From assembly GCA_023423795.1 (NCBI GenBank), contig JAFAEX010000164.1:1-16883 (forward strand): a DNA stretch of 16,883 nt, read 5' to 3'. Within the stretch, counting starts at the first letter, position 1, and each line of letters begins with the position of its first letter. The stretch comes from Chloroflexota bacterium. Lineage in GTDB: Bacteria; Chloroflexota; Chloroflexia; Thermomicrobiales; UBA6265. The translations under genes and the position numbers were made by a program. A model generated the notes under the pieces. The model was not told the DNA's origin. It saw only the letters and a program-made list of their open reading frames with translations, and searched no databases. This document shows positions 1 to 5,963 of this stretch, one piece after another.

Positions 1-128
<128 letters not shown>

Positions 129-135
129 CTCCGTG

Positions 136-140
136 CTCCT
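136..140 (-). promoter_or_regulatory. Shine-Dalgarno sequence deciding the TTG start of tuf
   Basis: The minus strand reads AGGAG 7 nt before the TTG codon at 126-128. It supports TTG as the true start, because no ATG or GTG lies in frame at a suitable distance. Confidence 0.8.
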
Positions 141-224
141 CTCAGTGGCAGCGTAGACCGAAAAATGCGAACCCAGGAACGAGGACGACGGCAACGCGGG
201 TCGCGGGGCGACGACCTTCCGGAC

Positions 225-254
225 AAAACGACGAGAGGCTCAAGGGAGCCTCTC
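225..254 (-). terminator. Hairpin with short U-run between tRNA-Thr and tuf (attenuator or processing site)
   Basis: On the minus strand a perfect 9-bp stem (GAGAGGCTC / GAGCCTCTC, plus-strand arms 233-241 and 246-254) closes a 4-nt loop and is followed 4 nt later by TTTT (225-228). It lies in the leader between the tRNA-Thr 3' end and tuf. It looks like a weak intrinsic terminator or attenuator, or a structure guiding cleavage of the tRNA-mRNA transcript. The U-run is short and offset, so full termination is doubtful. Confidence 0.5.
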
Positions 255-269
255 TGTCATCATCCGCGC

Positions 270-345
<76 letters not shown>

Positions 346-378
346 CCGAGAACCCGGAGCGACCGCTCCTCGTTCCGG

Positions 379-459
379 TGGGCAGGGACGGATTCGAACC
401 GCCGTAGCTTTCGCACCTGGTTTACAGCCAGGCCCATTTAACCGCTCTGGCACCTGCCC
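379..459 (-). tRNA. tRNA-Tyr, anticodon GTA
   Basis: The minus strand gives acceptor stem GGGCAGG/CCTGCCC, an anticodon arm CCTGG-CTGTAAA-CCAGG with anticodon GTA, a long variable arm (GTGCGAAAGCTAC region) as expected for a class II bacterial tRNA-Tyr, and a T-arm GGCGGTTCGAATCCGTC. The discriminator is A, and the next bases are CCG, so the terminal CCA is not fully encoded and must be added after transcription, unlike the neighbouring tRNA-Thr. The spacing to tRNA-Thr is 33 nt. Confidence 0.97.
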
Positions 460-512
460 GCTGGTTACCTTCGAGCGCACCCCACCACCCGTCGGCGGCG
501 AGGGCAGGGAGC

Positions 513-541
513 AGTATAGCGACTCCCCACCTCCCATTCAA
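513..541 (-). promoter_or_regulatory. Sigma-70-type promoter of the tRNA-Tyr/tRNA-Thr/tuf transcript
   Basis: On the minus strand TTGAAT (-35, plus positions 536-541) and TATACT (-10, plus positions 513-518) are separated by exactly 17 nt. The predicted transcription start is near base 506, about 47 nt before the tRNA-Tyr 5' end. The match and position make it a convincing stable-RNA promoter. Confidence 0.8.
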
Positions 542-786
542 GGGTCAGTTCCGCCGATTTCGGTGCGGCCTCCTCGCCCGCTTCGGCTCGTACCTTAGCG
601 GGACGGCATCTGGCGAATCCATCGCCACGACGCGGCATTCGCGATACCCGCTTGCGGAGCCACCGATCGGGCCGTAGGATGCCGGAAAGGGGACGGATCA
701 GGCGTCCGGTACGGTCCGGCAACGCCGCGGACATCGGAAATGGACCGGCCGGCATCCCCGCGCCGCCGGCCGCATTGGGGGAGAGG
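542..786. other. Intergenic region between the divergent tuf cluster and the lipoprotein gene
   Basis: About 245 nt separate the tuf-cluster promoter from the lipoprotein start. Apart from the weak plus-strand promoter candidate at 652-680, I see no RNA gene and no convincing coding frame. Open frames here lack a ribosome binding site or recognisable protein sequence. Confidence 0.6.
652..680 (+). promoter_or_regulatory. Possible promoter of the lipoprotein gene
   Basis: TTGCGG (652-657) and TAGGAT (675-680) are 17 nt apart, about 107 nt before the chosen start codon. The -35 match is weak (3 of 6) and the -10 moderate (4 of 6). The TAGNAT form of the -10 recurs at 3773-3778 and 16198-16203. 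Confidence 0.35.
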
Positions 787-2115
787 ATGGCCGGTCACCT
801 TAACGCCCGCCGGGCGCCCGGGATGCTCGCGGCAGGTTGCGCCGCACTACTCGTGTTGGCCGCCTGCGGCGACACCGAACCGGCGGCGACCCCGACCCCC
901 GCCGTCGTCGAGCCCGCAGAAACGGCTGCGCCAGAGGCCAGCCCATCCCCCGAGGCGACGGAGCCCGCCGCAACCGAACCGGCAGCCGCCAGTCCGGCAG
1001 CCGACGCCACGCCGGCTCTTGACGCGCCAGCCGCGGCCACGCCTGAGGCCGCCGCGTCTCCTGTCGGCACCGAGGCGACCCCCGTGGATGCGGCAGCGAC
1101 GCCGGTCACCGCCGGGGCCACGCCGATCGTCGCCGTCGATGCCACTCCGGCCGTCGCCGGCGAAGCGACGCCAGCCGCGGCCGGCGAAGCAACCCCAGTC
1201 GTCCCAGTCGTCTCCGAAGAAGCGATGCCGGCTACCGTTGACGACGCCACGCCGGTCGCTGCCGAAGCGTCCCCGGTTGCGGTCGGCGCATCCCCGGTTG
1301 CCGACGAGCCCGCGACGCCGGCGGTGATCGTCGAAGCCACCCCAATTGCCCCGATTTCTGAAATCACCGGCGTGGCCTCGCCGGTTGCCGAAGCCACACC
1401 GGCCGAGGTCGCCACGCCGGTTGCAGACGCCGCGACACCGGCCACCGAAGCCACGACGGAACCGGCGGCGATCGTCCCGACTTCCGCCGCGATCCCGGCC
1501 GTCCTCGCCCCGGACCCCACGGCGACGCCCGAGCCGACCGCGACGCCCGAACCTACGGCCACCGCGACGCCGGAACCGACGGCAACGGCAACGCCCGAGC
1601 CGACCGCCACGGCAACGCCCGAACCCACGGCGACTGCTACACCGGAACCAACAGCCACGGCTACTCCTGAGCCGACGCCAACGGCACCCCCCGAGCCGAC
1701 GGCGACGCCTGAACCGACCGCGACGGCCACGCCGGAGCCAACGGCCACCGCGACCCCGGAACCCACCGCGACGGCAACGCCGGAGCCGACGGCCACCGCA
1801 ACCCCGGAACCGACCGCAACCCCGGAACCGACCGCAACCCCAACGCCCGAACCGACGGCGACGGCGACTCCCGAGCCCACGGCGACGGCCACACCTGAGC
1901 CAACGGCCACCGCGACGCCTGAGCCGACCGCGACGGCAACGCCAGAGCCCACGGCAACGGCGACTCCGGAGCCGACGGCCACCTCGACACCCGCGCCGAC
2001 GGCCACGCCGCGGCCCACCGCCACGCCGACGCCGCAACCCGCGACGCCGGAGCCGACCGGGACGTCCGAAGCGCCGGAGAGCCTGCCGGTGCCGCGACCG
2101 CCGGTGCTGGACTAG
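787..2115 (+). CDS. Secreted lipoprotein with long Ala/Thr/Pro/Glu-rich repeat tail
   Basis: The 442-residue product starts MAGHLNARRAPGMLAAGC and has a short basic n-region, a hydrophobic core and the lipobox LAAC with the acceptor cysteine at residue 27, so it should be exported and lipid-anchored. A purine-rich stretch, GGGGAGAGG, sits right before the ATG. No globular domain is visible after the lipobox. Residues about 28-240 are Ala/Thr/Pro/Val/Glu low complexity, and about 243-420 are near-perfect TATPEP and PTATATPEP repeats, ending in a short Ser/Pro/Arg tail. Such tails are typical extended, possibly glycosylated wall or stalk segments in Chloroflexota surface proteins (inference). 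Synonymous codons vary between repeat units, except for one exact 18-nt duplication at 1801-1836. An upstream in-frame start at 652 is possible but would bury the signal peptide. Function unknown. Confidence 0.8.
   Translation: MAGHLNARRAPGMLAAGCAALLVLAACGDTEPAATPTPAVVEPAETAAPEASPSPEATEPAATEPAAASPAADATPALDAPAAATPEAAASPVGTEATPVDAAATPVTAGATPIVAVDATPAVAGEATPAAAGEATPVVPVVSEEAMPATVDDATPVAAEASPVAVGASPVADEPATPAVIVEATPIAPISEITGVASPVAEATPAEVATPVADAATPATEATTEPAAIVPTSAAIPAVLAPDPTATPEPTATPEPTATATPEPTATATPEPTATATPEPTATATPEPTATATPEPTPTAPPEPTATPEPTATATPEPTATATPEPTATATPEPTATATPEPTATPEPTATPTPEPTATATPEPTATATPEPTATATPEPTATATPEPTATATPEPTATSTPAPTATPRPTATPTPQPATPEPTGTSEAPESLPVPRPPVLD
1516..2050 (+). repeat. In-frame tandem repeats encoding TATPEP/PTATATPEP units
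   Basis: Units of 18 or 24 nt, variations on GAGCCGACCGCGACGGC, run in tandem through the 3' part of the lipoprotein gene. Most units differ at synonymous third positions, so they look old. The unit ACCCCGGAACCGACCGCA occurs twice in a row exactly (1801-1818 and 1819-1836), which points to a recent slippage event. Confidence 0.85.
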
Positions 2116-2130
2116 CATTCGGCTTACGAT

Positions 2131-2164
2131 CCGAGCGCCCGAACCGGCTGGTTCGGGCGCTCGG
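2131..2164 (+). terminator. Perfect 15-bp hairpin after the lipoprotein gene
   Basis: The arms CCGAGCGCCCGAACC (2131-2145) and GGTTCGGGCGCTCGG (2150-2164) are exact reverse complements around the loop GGCT. The hairpin begins 15 nt after the lipoprotein stop. No U-run follows, so it is either a U-less terminator or an mRNA-stabilising structure. It ends 30 nt before the lyase start. Confidence 0.65.
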
Positions 2165-2194
2165 CATATCCGGCCTAGTCGCTCCGAGCCGAGG

Positions 2195-3079
2195 ATGCCG
2201 CGCGTGCCTGCAGCCACCGATCGCCACGTCCGCATCGTCGAGGTCGGTCCTCGCGACGGACTCCAGAACGAATCGGCGCCCGTGCCGACCGCTGCCAAGG
2301 TCGCGTTCGTCGAGACGCTGGCCGACGCCGGATTCCCGGTCGTCGAAGCCACATCCTTCGTTAACCCGCGCGCGGTGCCGCAACTGGCCGACGCCGCCGA
2401 GGTGATGACGGCCATCCGCCGCCGGCCGGGGGTGCGTTACCTCACGCTGGTGCCGAACGAGCGAGGGCTCGACCGCGCGCTCGCCGCCGGGGTCGATGCC
2501 ATCGCGCTGTTCACCGCCGCGACCGAAGCGTTCGCCAACGCCAACGTCGGAACCACCATCGACGGCACCTTCGAGCGTTTCGCGCCGGTCGTCGCGCGGG
2601 CGCGCGGGGCCGGGTGCTGGCTGCGCGGCTACGTTTCGGTGGCCTTCGGGTGCCCGTATGCCGGCGACGTGCCGCCAGCCGACGCGGTGCGCGTCGCGGA
2701 GCGGCTGTTCGCCATCGGCTGCGACGAGGTTGCCCTGGCCGACACCATCGGCTCCGCAACGCCCGCTCTCGTGTCTACCGTCCTCGATGAAGCGGCGAAC
2801 CCGCTTCCGGCCGAGCGCCTCGCCCTCCACTTCCACGATACGGCGGGCACCGCGCTGGAGAACGTCGCGGCTGGCCTCGCCGCCGGCATCCGGACCTTCG
2901 ACGCGAGCGCGGGCGGACTTGGCGGGTGCCCGTTCGCGCCGGGAGCGCCGGGCAACCTCGCCACCGAAACGCTCCTCGACGCGCTGCACGCCGACGGCTG
3001 GTCCACTGGGGTCGATGCCGCGAAGGTGCGGGCGGCGGTGGCCGATCTGCGCGCCAGCATCCCCGCGGCGGCGGGCTGA
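2195..3079 (+). CDS. mvaB: Hydroxymethylglutaryl-CoA lyase
   Basis: This enzyme cleaves HMG-CoA to acetyl-CoA and acetoacetate, the last step of leucine catabolism. The 294-residue length fits the family. The N-terminal GPRDGLQNE (residues 18-26) carries the catalytic Arg-Asp pair and the metal-binding Asp. HFHDTAGTAL (His212 and His214) supplies the two metal-ligand histidines, and GGCPFAPGAPGN carries the signature active-site cysteine (Cys245). Start choice is uncertain: ATG at 2195 follows GAGG with no spacer, while the in-frame GTG at 2204 sits 9 nt after the same GAGG and may be the true start. The SGNH hydrolase gene begins 5 nt after the stop, suggesting cotranscription. No other leucine-degradation gene is in the window, so the pathway role rests on family knowledge. 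Confidence 0.93.
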   Translation: MPRVPAATDRHVRIVEVGPRDGLQNESAPVPTAAKVAFVETLADAGFPVVEATSFVNPRAVPQLADAAEVMTAIRRRPGVRYLTLVPNERGLDRALAAGVDAIALFTAATEAFANANVGTTIDGTFERFAPVVARARGAGCWLRGYVSVAFGCPYAGDVPPADAVRVAERLFAIGCDEVALADTIGSATPALVSTVLDEAANPLPAERLALHFHDTAGTALENVAAGLAAGIRTFDASAGGLGGCPFAPGAPGNLATETLLDALHADGWSTGVDAAKVRAAVADLRASIPAAAG

Positions 3080-3084
3080 CGGCG

Positions 3085-3744
3085 ATGGTCGGGTACTGGA
3101 TCGTCGCCGGGCTCGTGGCGCTCGCGGTGGCCGCCGTCGTCGTGGCCGGGGTCGCGCCGGAGGCCGCGCCGCCGGGTCCGCTGCGGCTGGTCGTGTTCGC
3201 CGCATCGGATGCCGCTCCCGGCCCCGGCGGCCCGACTTGGCCGGACCTCGTCGCGGAGGGGCTGCCGCCGGCCACGATCGATGTGCGCAACGCATCGGTC
3301 GGCGGCCTCACGATCGACGAGGCGGACGACGAACTGCCCGCCGTCCTCGGCGAGCCCTACGACGTCGCCATCGTCTGGCTGGCGATCAACGACCTCGCGT
3401 CGGGCCGCCCGCTTCCGGACTACCTCGCCGACCTCGATGGGATTCTTTCCGCGCTCTCCGGCCCCGGGCGGGCGGTCGCCGTCGCGAACCTGCCGGACCT
3501 CGCCTCCATCCCGTTGCTGGCGGCGCTGGTCGATCCGGCCGCGTTGCGCGCGGCCTGCGCGGAATGGAACGAGGGCATCGCCCGCGTCGCCGCGCGGCAC
3601 GGAGCAGACGTCATCGACCTGAGCGGCCAGCCGGTCAACCCCGAAGATCTCTCGGGGGACGGGTTCCACCCCAGCCAGGTCGGCCAGCAGCGGCTGGCCG
3701 AGGCGTTCGCGCCGTGGGTCGCCGCCCGGGCAGCGGATCGCTAA
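3085..3744 (+). CDS. Membrane-anchored SGNH/GDSL-type hydrolase
   Basis: The 219-residue protein has an N-terminal hydrophobic segment (residues about 4-23), followed by a Pro-rich linker and an SGNH hydrolase domain. It is probably anchored in the membrane with the catalytic domain outside. Motifs in order: FAASDAAPG (Ser41) in the place of the GDS block, INDLASG (Asn102-Asp103, block III) and DGFHPSQVGQQRLAEAF (Asp192/His195, block V catalytic dyad). The nucleophile block is ASD rather than the textbook GDS, a variant I recall from some SGNH subfamilies, so the domain is probably active as an esterase or lipase-like enzyme. The substrate is unknown. It starts 5 nt after the lyase stop, so translation may be coupled. 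Confidence 0.85.
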   Translation: MVGYWIVAGLVALAVAAVVVAGVAPEAAPPGPLRLVVFAASDAAPGPGGPTWPDLVAEGLPPATIDVRNASVGGLTIDEADDELPAVLGEPYDVAIVWLAINDLASGRPLPDYLADLDGILSALSGPGRAVAVANLPDLASIPLLAALVDPAALRAACAEWNEGIARVAARHGADVIDLSGQPVNPEDLSGDGFHPSQVGQQRLAEAFAPWVAARAADR

Positions 3745-3748
3745 CCCG

Positions 3749-3778
3749 TTGCCCGCCCATCGGCCCGGCCGCTAGCAT
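3749..3778 (+). promoter_or_regulatory. Possible promoter of the M42 peptidase gene
   Basis: TTGCCC (3749-3754) and TAGCAT (3773-3778) are separated by 18 nt and lie 23 nt before the ATG. Each box matches consensus at 4 of 6 positions. If real, the transcript would have a very short leader. Confidence 0.35.
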
Positions 3779-3801
3779 CCCCATCATGCACCGTCGGCAC
3801 C

Positions 3802-4887
3802 ATGGAGACGACCTTGGACAACCGATCGTTCGATTTCCTGCGCAGCCTGCTCGACGCGCCCGGCCCGTCCGGCTACGAGCGAGCGCCCGCGCGCGTCTGG
3901 CGCGCCGAAGCCGAAACCTTCGCCGATGCGGTCGAAACCGACCTCGTCGGCAACACCTACGCGATCGTCCGCGCCCGGGAGGGCGTGGAGAACCCGATCC
4001 GCATGGTCATCGCCGGGCACATCGACGAAATCGGATTCGTCATCACCCATATCGATGACAACGGCTACCTCTGGTTCGAGAACCTCGGCGGCTGGGACGA
4101 CCAGGTCGTCGTCGGCCAGCGCATCCGGGTGCTGGGGATCGGCGGCGACGTGCCCGGCGTCATCGGCAAGAAGGCCGCGCACCTGCTCGAAGCATCCGAC
4201 CGAGAAAAGCCGACCAAACTGCGCGACCTCTGGATCGACATCGGCGCGGCATCGCGGGAGGACGCGCTGCGCCGGGTCGAGCCGGGGTGCGCCGCCGTCA
4301 TCGACGCCGGGTTCATTTCCCTGACAGACGACCTCTGCGTGTCGCGCAGCATGGACAACCGGGTCGGCGCGTTCGTCGCGCTGGAAGCCGCCCGGCTGGT
4401 GGCGGCGAATCGGGTCGGGATCGAGGTTGTCGCGGTGGCGACGGTGCAGGAGGAGATCGCCTTCACCGGCGCCTACACCGCCGCCGTCCGGATGGCACCG
4501 ACGATCGGCATCGCGGTGGACGTCACCCATTCCACCGACTACCCCGGCGCGGACAAACGCCGCGACGGCGACGTCAAGGTCGGCGGCGGCCCGGTAATCA
4601 GCCGGGGTGGCACGCTCAACCCGGTGGTGTACGAGGGCTTGCGCGCCGCCTCCCGCTCGCTCGGGCTGGACTGCCCGTTGCAGGCCACCGGCAACTCCAG
4701 CGGGACCGACGCCGACGCGATGGTCAAGGCTGGCGCCGGCTGCGCCACCGGTCTGGTGTCGATTCCCAACCGCTACATGCACTCCCCGAACGAGGTCGTC
4801 AGCCGCTCCGACCTCACGAACGCGGCCCGCCTCATCGCGGAGTTCGCACGCGCGATTACGCCGGGGCAGGACTTCCGTCCGCTCTAG
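3802..4887 (+). CDS. M42 family metallo-aminopeptidase (FrvX-like)
   Basis: The 361-residue protein is full length for M42 aminopeptidases/endoglucanase-like peptidases, cytoplasmic dinuclear metal enzymes that trim N-terminal residues from peptides and often form tetrahedral dodecamers. All expected metal and catalytic residues are visible: AGHIDEIG (His73, Asp75), SMDNRVG (Asp185), QEEIAFTGA (catalytic Glu217, ligand Glu218), AVDVTHSTD (Asp240) and YMHSPNE (His327). The chosen ATG has no clear Shine-Dalgarno sequence; an out-of-frame ATG lies at 3786. It follows the SGNH gene by 57 nt and may have its own promoter at 3749-3778. Peptide specificity (general, glutamyl or lysyl) cannot be inferred. 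Confidence 0.95.
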   Translation: METTLDNRSFDFLRSLLDAPGPSGYERAPARVWRAEAETFADAVETDLVGNTYAIVRAREGVENPIRMVIAGHIDEIGFVITHIDDNGYLWFENLGGWDDQVVVGQRIRVLGIGGDVPGVIGKKAAHLLEASDREKPTKLRDLWIDIGAASREDALRRVEPGCAAVIDAGFISLTDDLCVSRSMDNRVGAFVALEAARLVAANRVGIEVVAVATVQEEIAFTGAYTAAVRMAPTIGIAVDVTHSTDYPGADKRRDGDVKVGGGPVISRGGTLNPVVYEGLRAASRSLGLDCPLQATGNSSGTDADAMVKAGAGCATGLVSIPNRYMHSPNEVVSRSDLTNAARLIAEFARAITPGQDFRPL

Positions 4888-4908
4888 CGTGGCCGGAGAA
4901 GACGAAAT

Positions 4909-4925
4909 TTGGCACGAATCTTGCA
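4909..4925 (+). promoter_or_regulatory. Sigma-54-like -24/-12 promoter element
   Basis: TTGGCACGAATCTTGCA contains GG (4911-4912) and GC (4923-4924) exactly 10 nt apart and matches the RpoN consensus TGGCACG-N4-TTGCA at every defined position. It lies about 180 nt upstream of the response regulator start. No enhancer-binding protein or rpoN gene is in the window. A weaker sigma-70 reading (TTGCAC 4921-4926, CATAGC 4944-4949, 17-nt spacer) overlaps it. Confidence 0.45.
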
Positions 4926-4987
4926 CCGGATTGCAGGAAGCGTCATAGCCTGACCGAGCGAGGGGGCCGTTGTCGGTCGGCGTCCAA

Positions 4988-5078
4988 CCCCACGGCGGTG
5001 CGGTCGTTTGCCGATCGCTCCGCCGTGGGGGACGCATCGTCGGTGGCCGGGTGCGGCCACCTCCGGGACGTGGCGTCC
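4988..5078 (+). other. Strongly structured leader: four successive hairpins
   Basis: Hairpin 1 (4988-5030) has an 11-bp perfect outer stem CCCCACGGCGG/CCGCCGTGGGG, one T-T mismatch, a further 7-bp stem with one G-U pair, and the loop TTTGC. It is followed without a gap by a 4-bp hairpin (5031-5041), then GGTGGCC/GGCCACC (5042-5061), then GGACG/CGTCC (5066-5078). The series ends 29 nt before the response regulator ATG. It could be a terminator for the upstream gene plus leader structure, or a cis-regulatory RNA. I recognise no known riboswitch. Confidence 0.5.
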
Positions 5079-5107
5079 GTGCCGTTGCCGAGGATCGTGC
5101 ACAAGCG

Positions 5108-5491
5108 ATGACGCAACCAACCATCATGGTCGTCGATGACGAATCGGCCATCCGGAACCTGATCGTCACCGTGCTCGAAGACGAGGGCTACCGCGCCATC
5201 GGCATGCCGTCCGGCGTCGCCGCGCTGGAAGCGTTCCCGACCGAGCGCCCCGATGCCATCCTGCTCGACCTGATGATGCCGGTGCTCGACGGCCGCGAAA
5301 CGCTGCGGCGGCTGCGCGAACTGCCGGGCGGCGCCGAGGCCCCGGTCGTCATCATGAGCGCGGCCATCTCCAGCCGCGTGCGCGACGACGACGTGGTCGC
5401 CTTCCTCCCCAAGCCGTTCGACCTCGTGGCGCTGCTCGACACCGTCGAACTCGTGCTCTCCGACTTCGACCGAGCCGGTTCCCGGGCGTGA
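5108..5491 (+). CDS. Single-domain response regulator (CheY-like receiver)
   Basis: The 127-residue product is a bare receiver domain. It shows the acidic pair Asp10-Asp11 (VVDDES), phospho-acceptor Asp54 (ILLDLMMP), switch Ser84 (VVIMSAA) and Lys102-Pro103 (FLPKPFD), so all phosphotransfer residues are present. It should accept phosphate from a histidine kinase and signal by protein-protein contact; no output domain is attached. No kinase is nearby. The ATG at 5108 is chosen because the receiver fold begins at TIMVVDD right after it; an in-frame start 46 codons upstream would translate the hairpin region. The long leader (4888-5107) with a sigma-54-like element and hairpins suggests tight regulation (inference). 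It converges on the gene at 5496-5828 with only 4 nt between stops. Confidence 0.92.
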   Translation: MTQPTIMVVDDESAIRNLIVTVLEDEGYRAIGMPSGVAALEAFPTERPDAILLDLMMPVLDGRETLRRLRELPGGAEAPVVIMSAAISSRVRDDDVVAFLPKPFDLVALLDTVELVLSDFDRAGSRA

Positions 5492-5495
5492 TTCT

Positions 5496-5828
5496 TCAGG
5501 CGCGGACGATCACCTTGCCGCCGAGGGCGACGATCAAGTAGCCGCCGCCCTCCTTGCGGAACGTCACCTCCACTCCGGGCACGAACTCGACGGCGACGAT
5601 GCCGCCGACGACGATCGTCGCGCCGGCAGATACCGCGTCGGCCCGCTTCAGGCTCGGCCACAGGGTCAACAGCACCGACGGCCGCCCGTCCTTCCCCGGC
5701 ACCGTGATCTGGTGGACCGTCGCGCCCGGCAGGGTGAACGGGGCGAGCCGAGCCGTGGTGTCGAAGAAGTCGGCCACGAGGTCCGCCGTCTCGCCGTCGT
5801 ACGCCAGCCGCCGGATCGCTCCGCCCAT
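5496..5828 (-). CDS. Conserved-looking hypothetical protein, 110 residues
   Basis: I do not recognise the family. The protein has an N-terminal mixed helix region (MGGAIRRLAYDGETADLVADFFDTTARL), a central VLLTLWPSLKRAD segment and a beta-rich, glycine-rich C-terminus (FRKEGGGYLIVALGGKVIVRA). There is no signal peptide or convincing transmembrane helix, so it is probably cytosolic. The start is well supported: AGGAGG on the minus strand (5835-5840) lies 6 nt before the ATG. A 10-bp palindrome (5848-5872) lies just upstream, between it and the divergent threonine dehydratase gene. It converges with the receiver gene with a 4-nt gap, so the transcripts may overlap at their ends. Confidence 0.75.
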   Translation of the reverse strand: MGGAIRRLAYDGETADLVADFFDTTARLAPFTLPGATVHQITVPGKDGRPSVLLTLWPSLKRADAVSAGATIVVGGIVAVEFVPGVEVTFRKEGGGYLIVALGGKVIVRA

Positions 5829-5847
5829 TCCCGCCCTCCTGCCCGCC

Positions 5848-5872
5848 CGCGGCGGGAACCGATCCCGCCGCG
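5848..5872. repeat. 10-bp perfect inverted repeat between divergent genes
   Basis: CGCGGCGGGA (5848-5857) and TCCCGCCGCG (5863-5872) flank a 5-nt spacer. The element is 7 nt upstream of the Shine-Dalgarno sequence of the minus-strand gene and just upstream of a TATACT -10-like box (5878-5883) facing the threonine dehydratase gene. It could be a leader hairpin or an operator. Confidence 0.45.
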
Positions 5873-5963
5873 CCGCCTATACTGCCGCGATGCATGCAAA
5901 CACGGCGTCCGGTTCCCGCGCGAACGGCCGCCGCGACGTCGTCCCGCCGGGGAGTTCCAGCCG

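Noticed and set aside
795..2415. Long minus-strand open frames across the lipoprotein repeats (AVGSGVAVAV-type protein)
   Set aside because: They are the complement of the TATPEP repeat codons, which contain no stops in any frame; there is no ribosome binding site or recognisable domain.
4960..5080. GEMM (c-di-GMP) or glycine riboswitch in the receiver leader
   Set aside because: GGGACGCA-like wording is present, but the rest of the conserved core and stem order does not match; it is kept as an unassigned structured leader.
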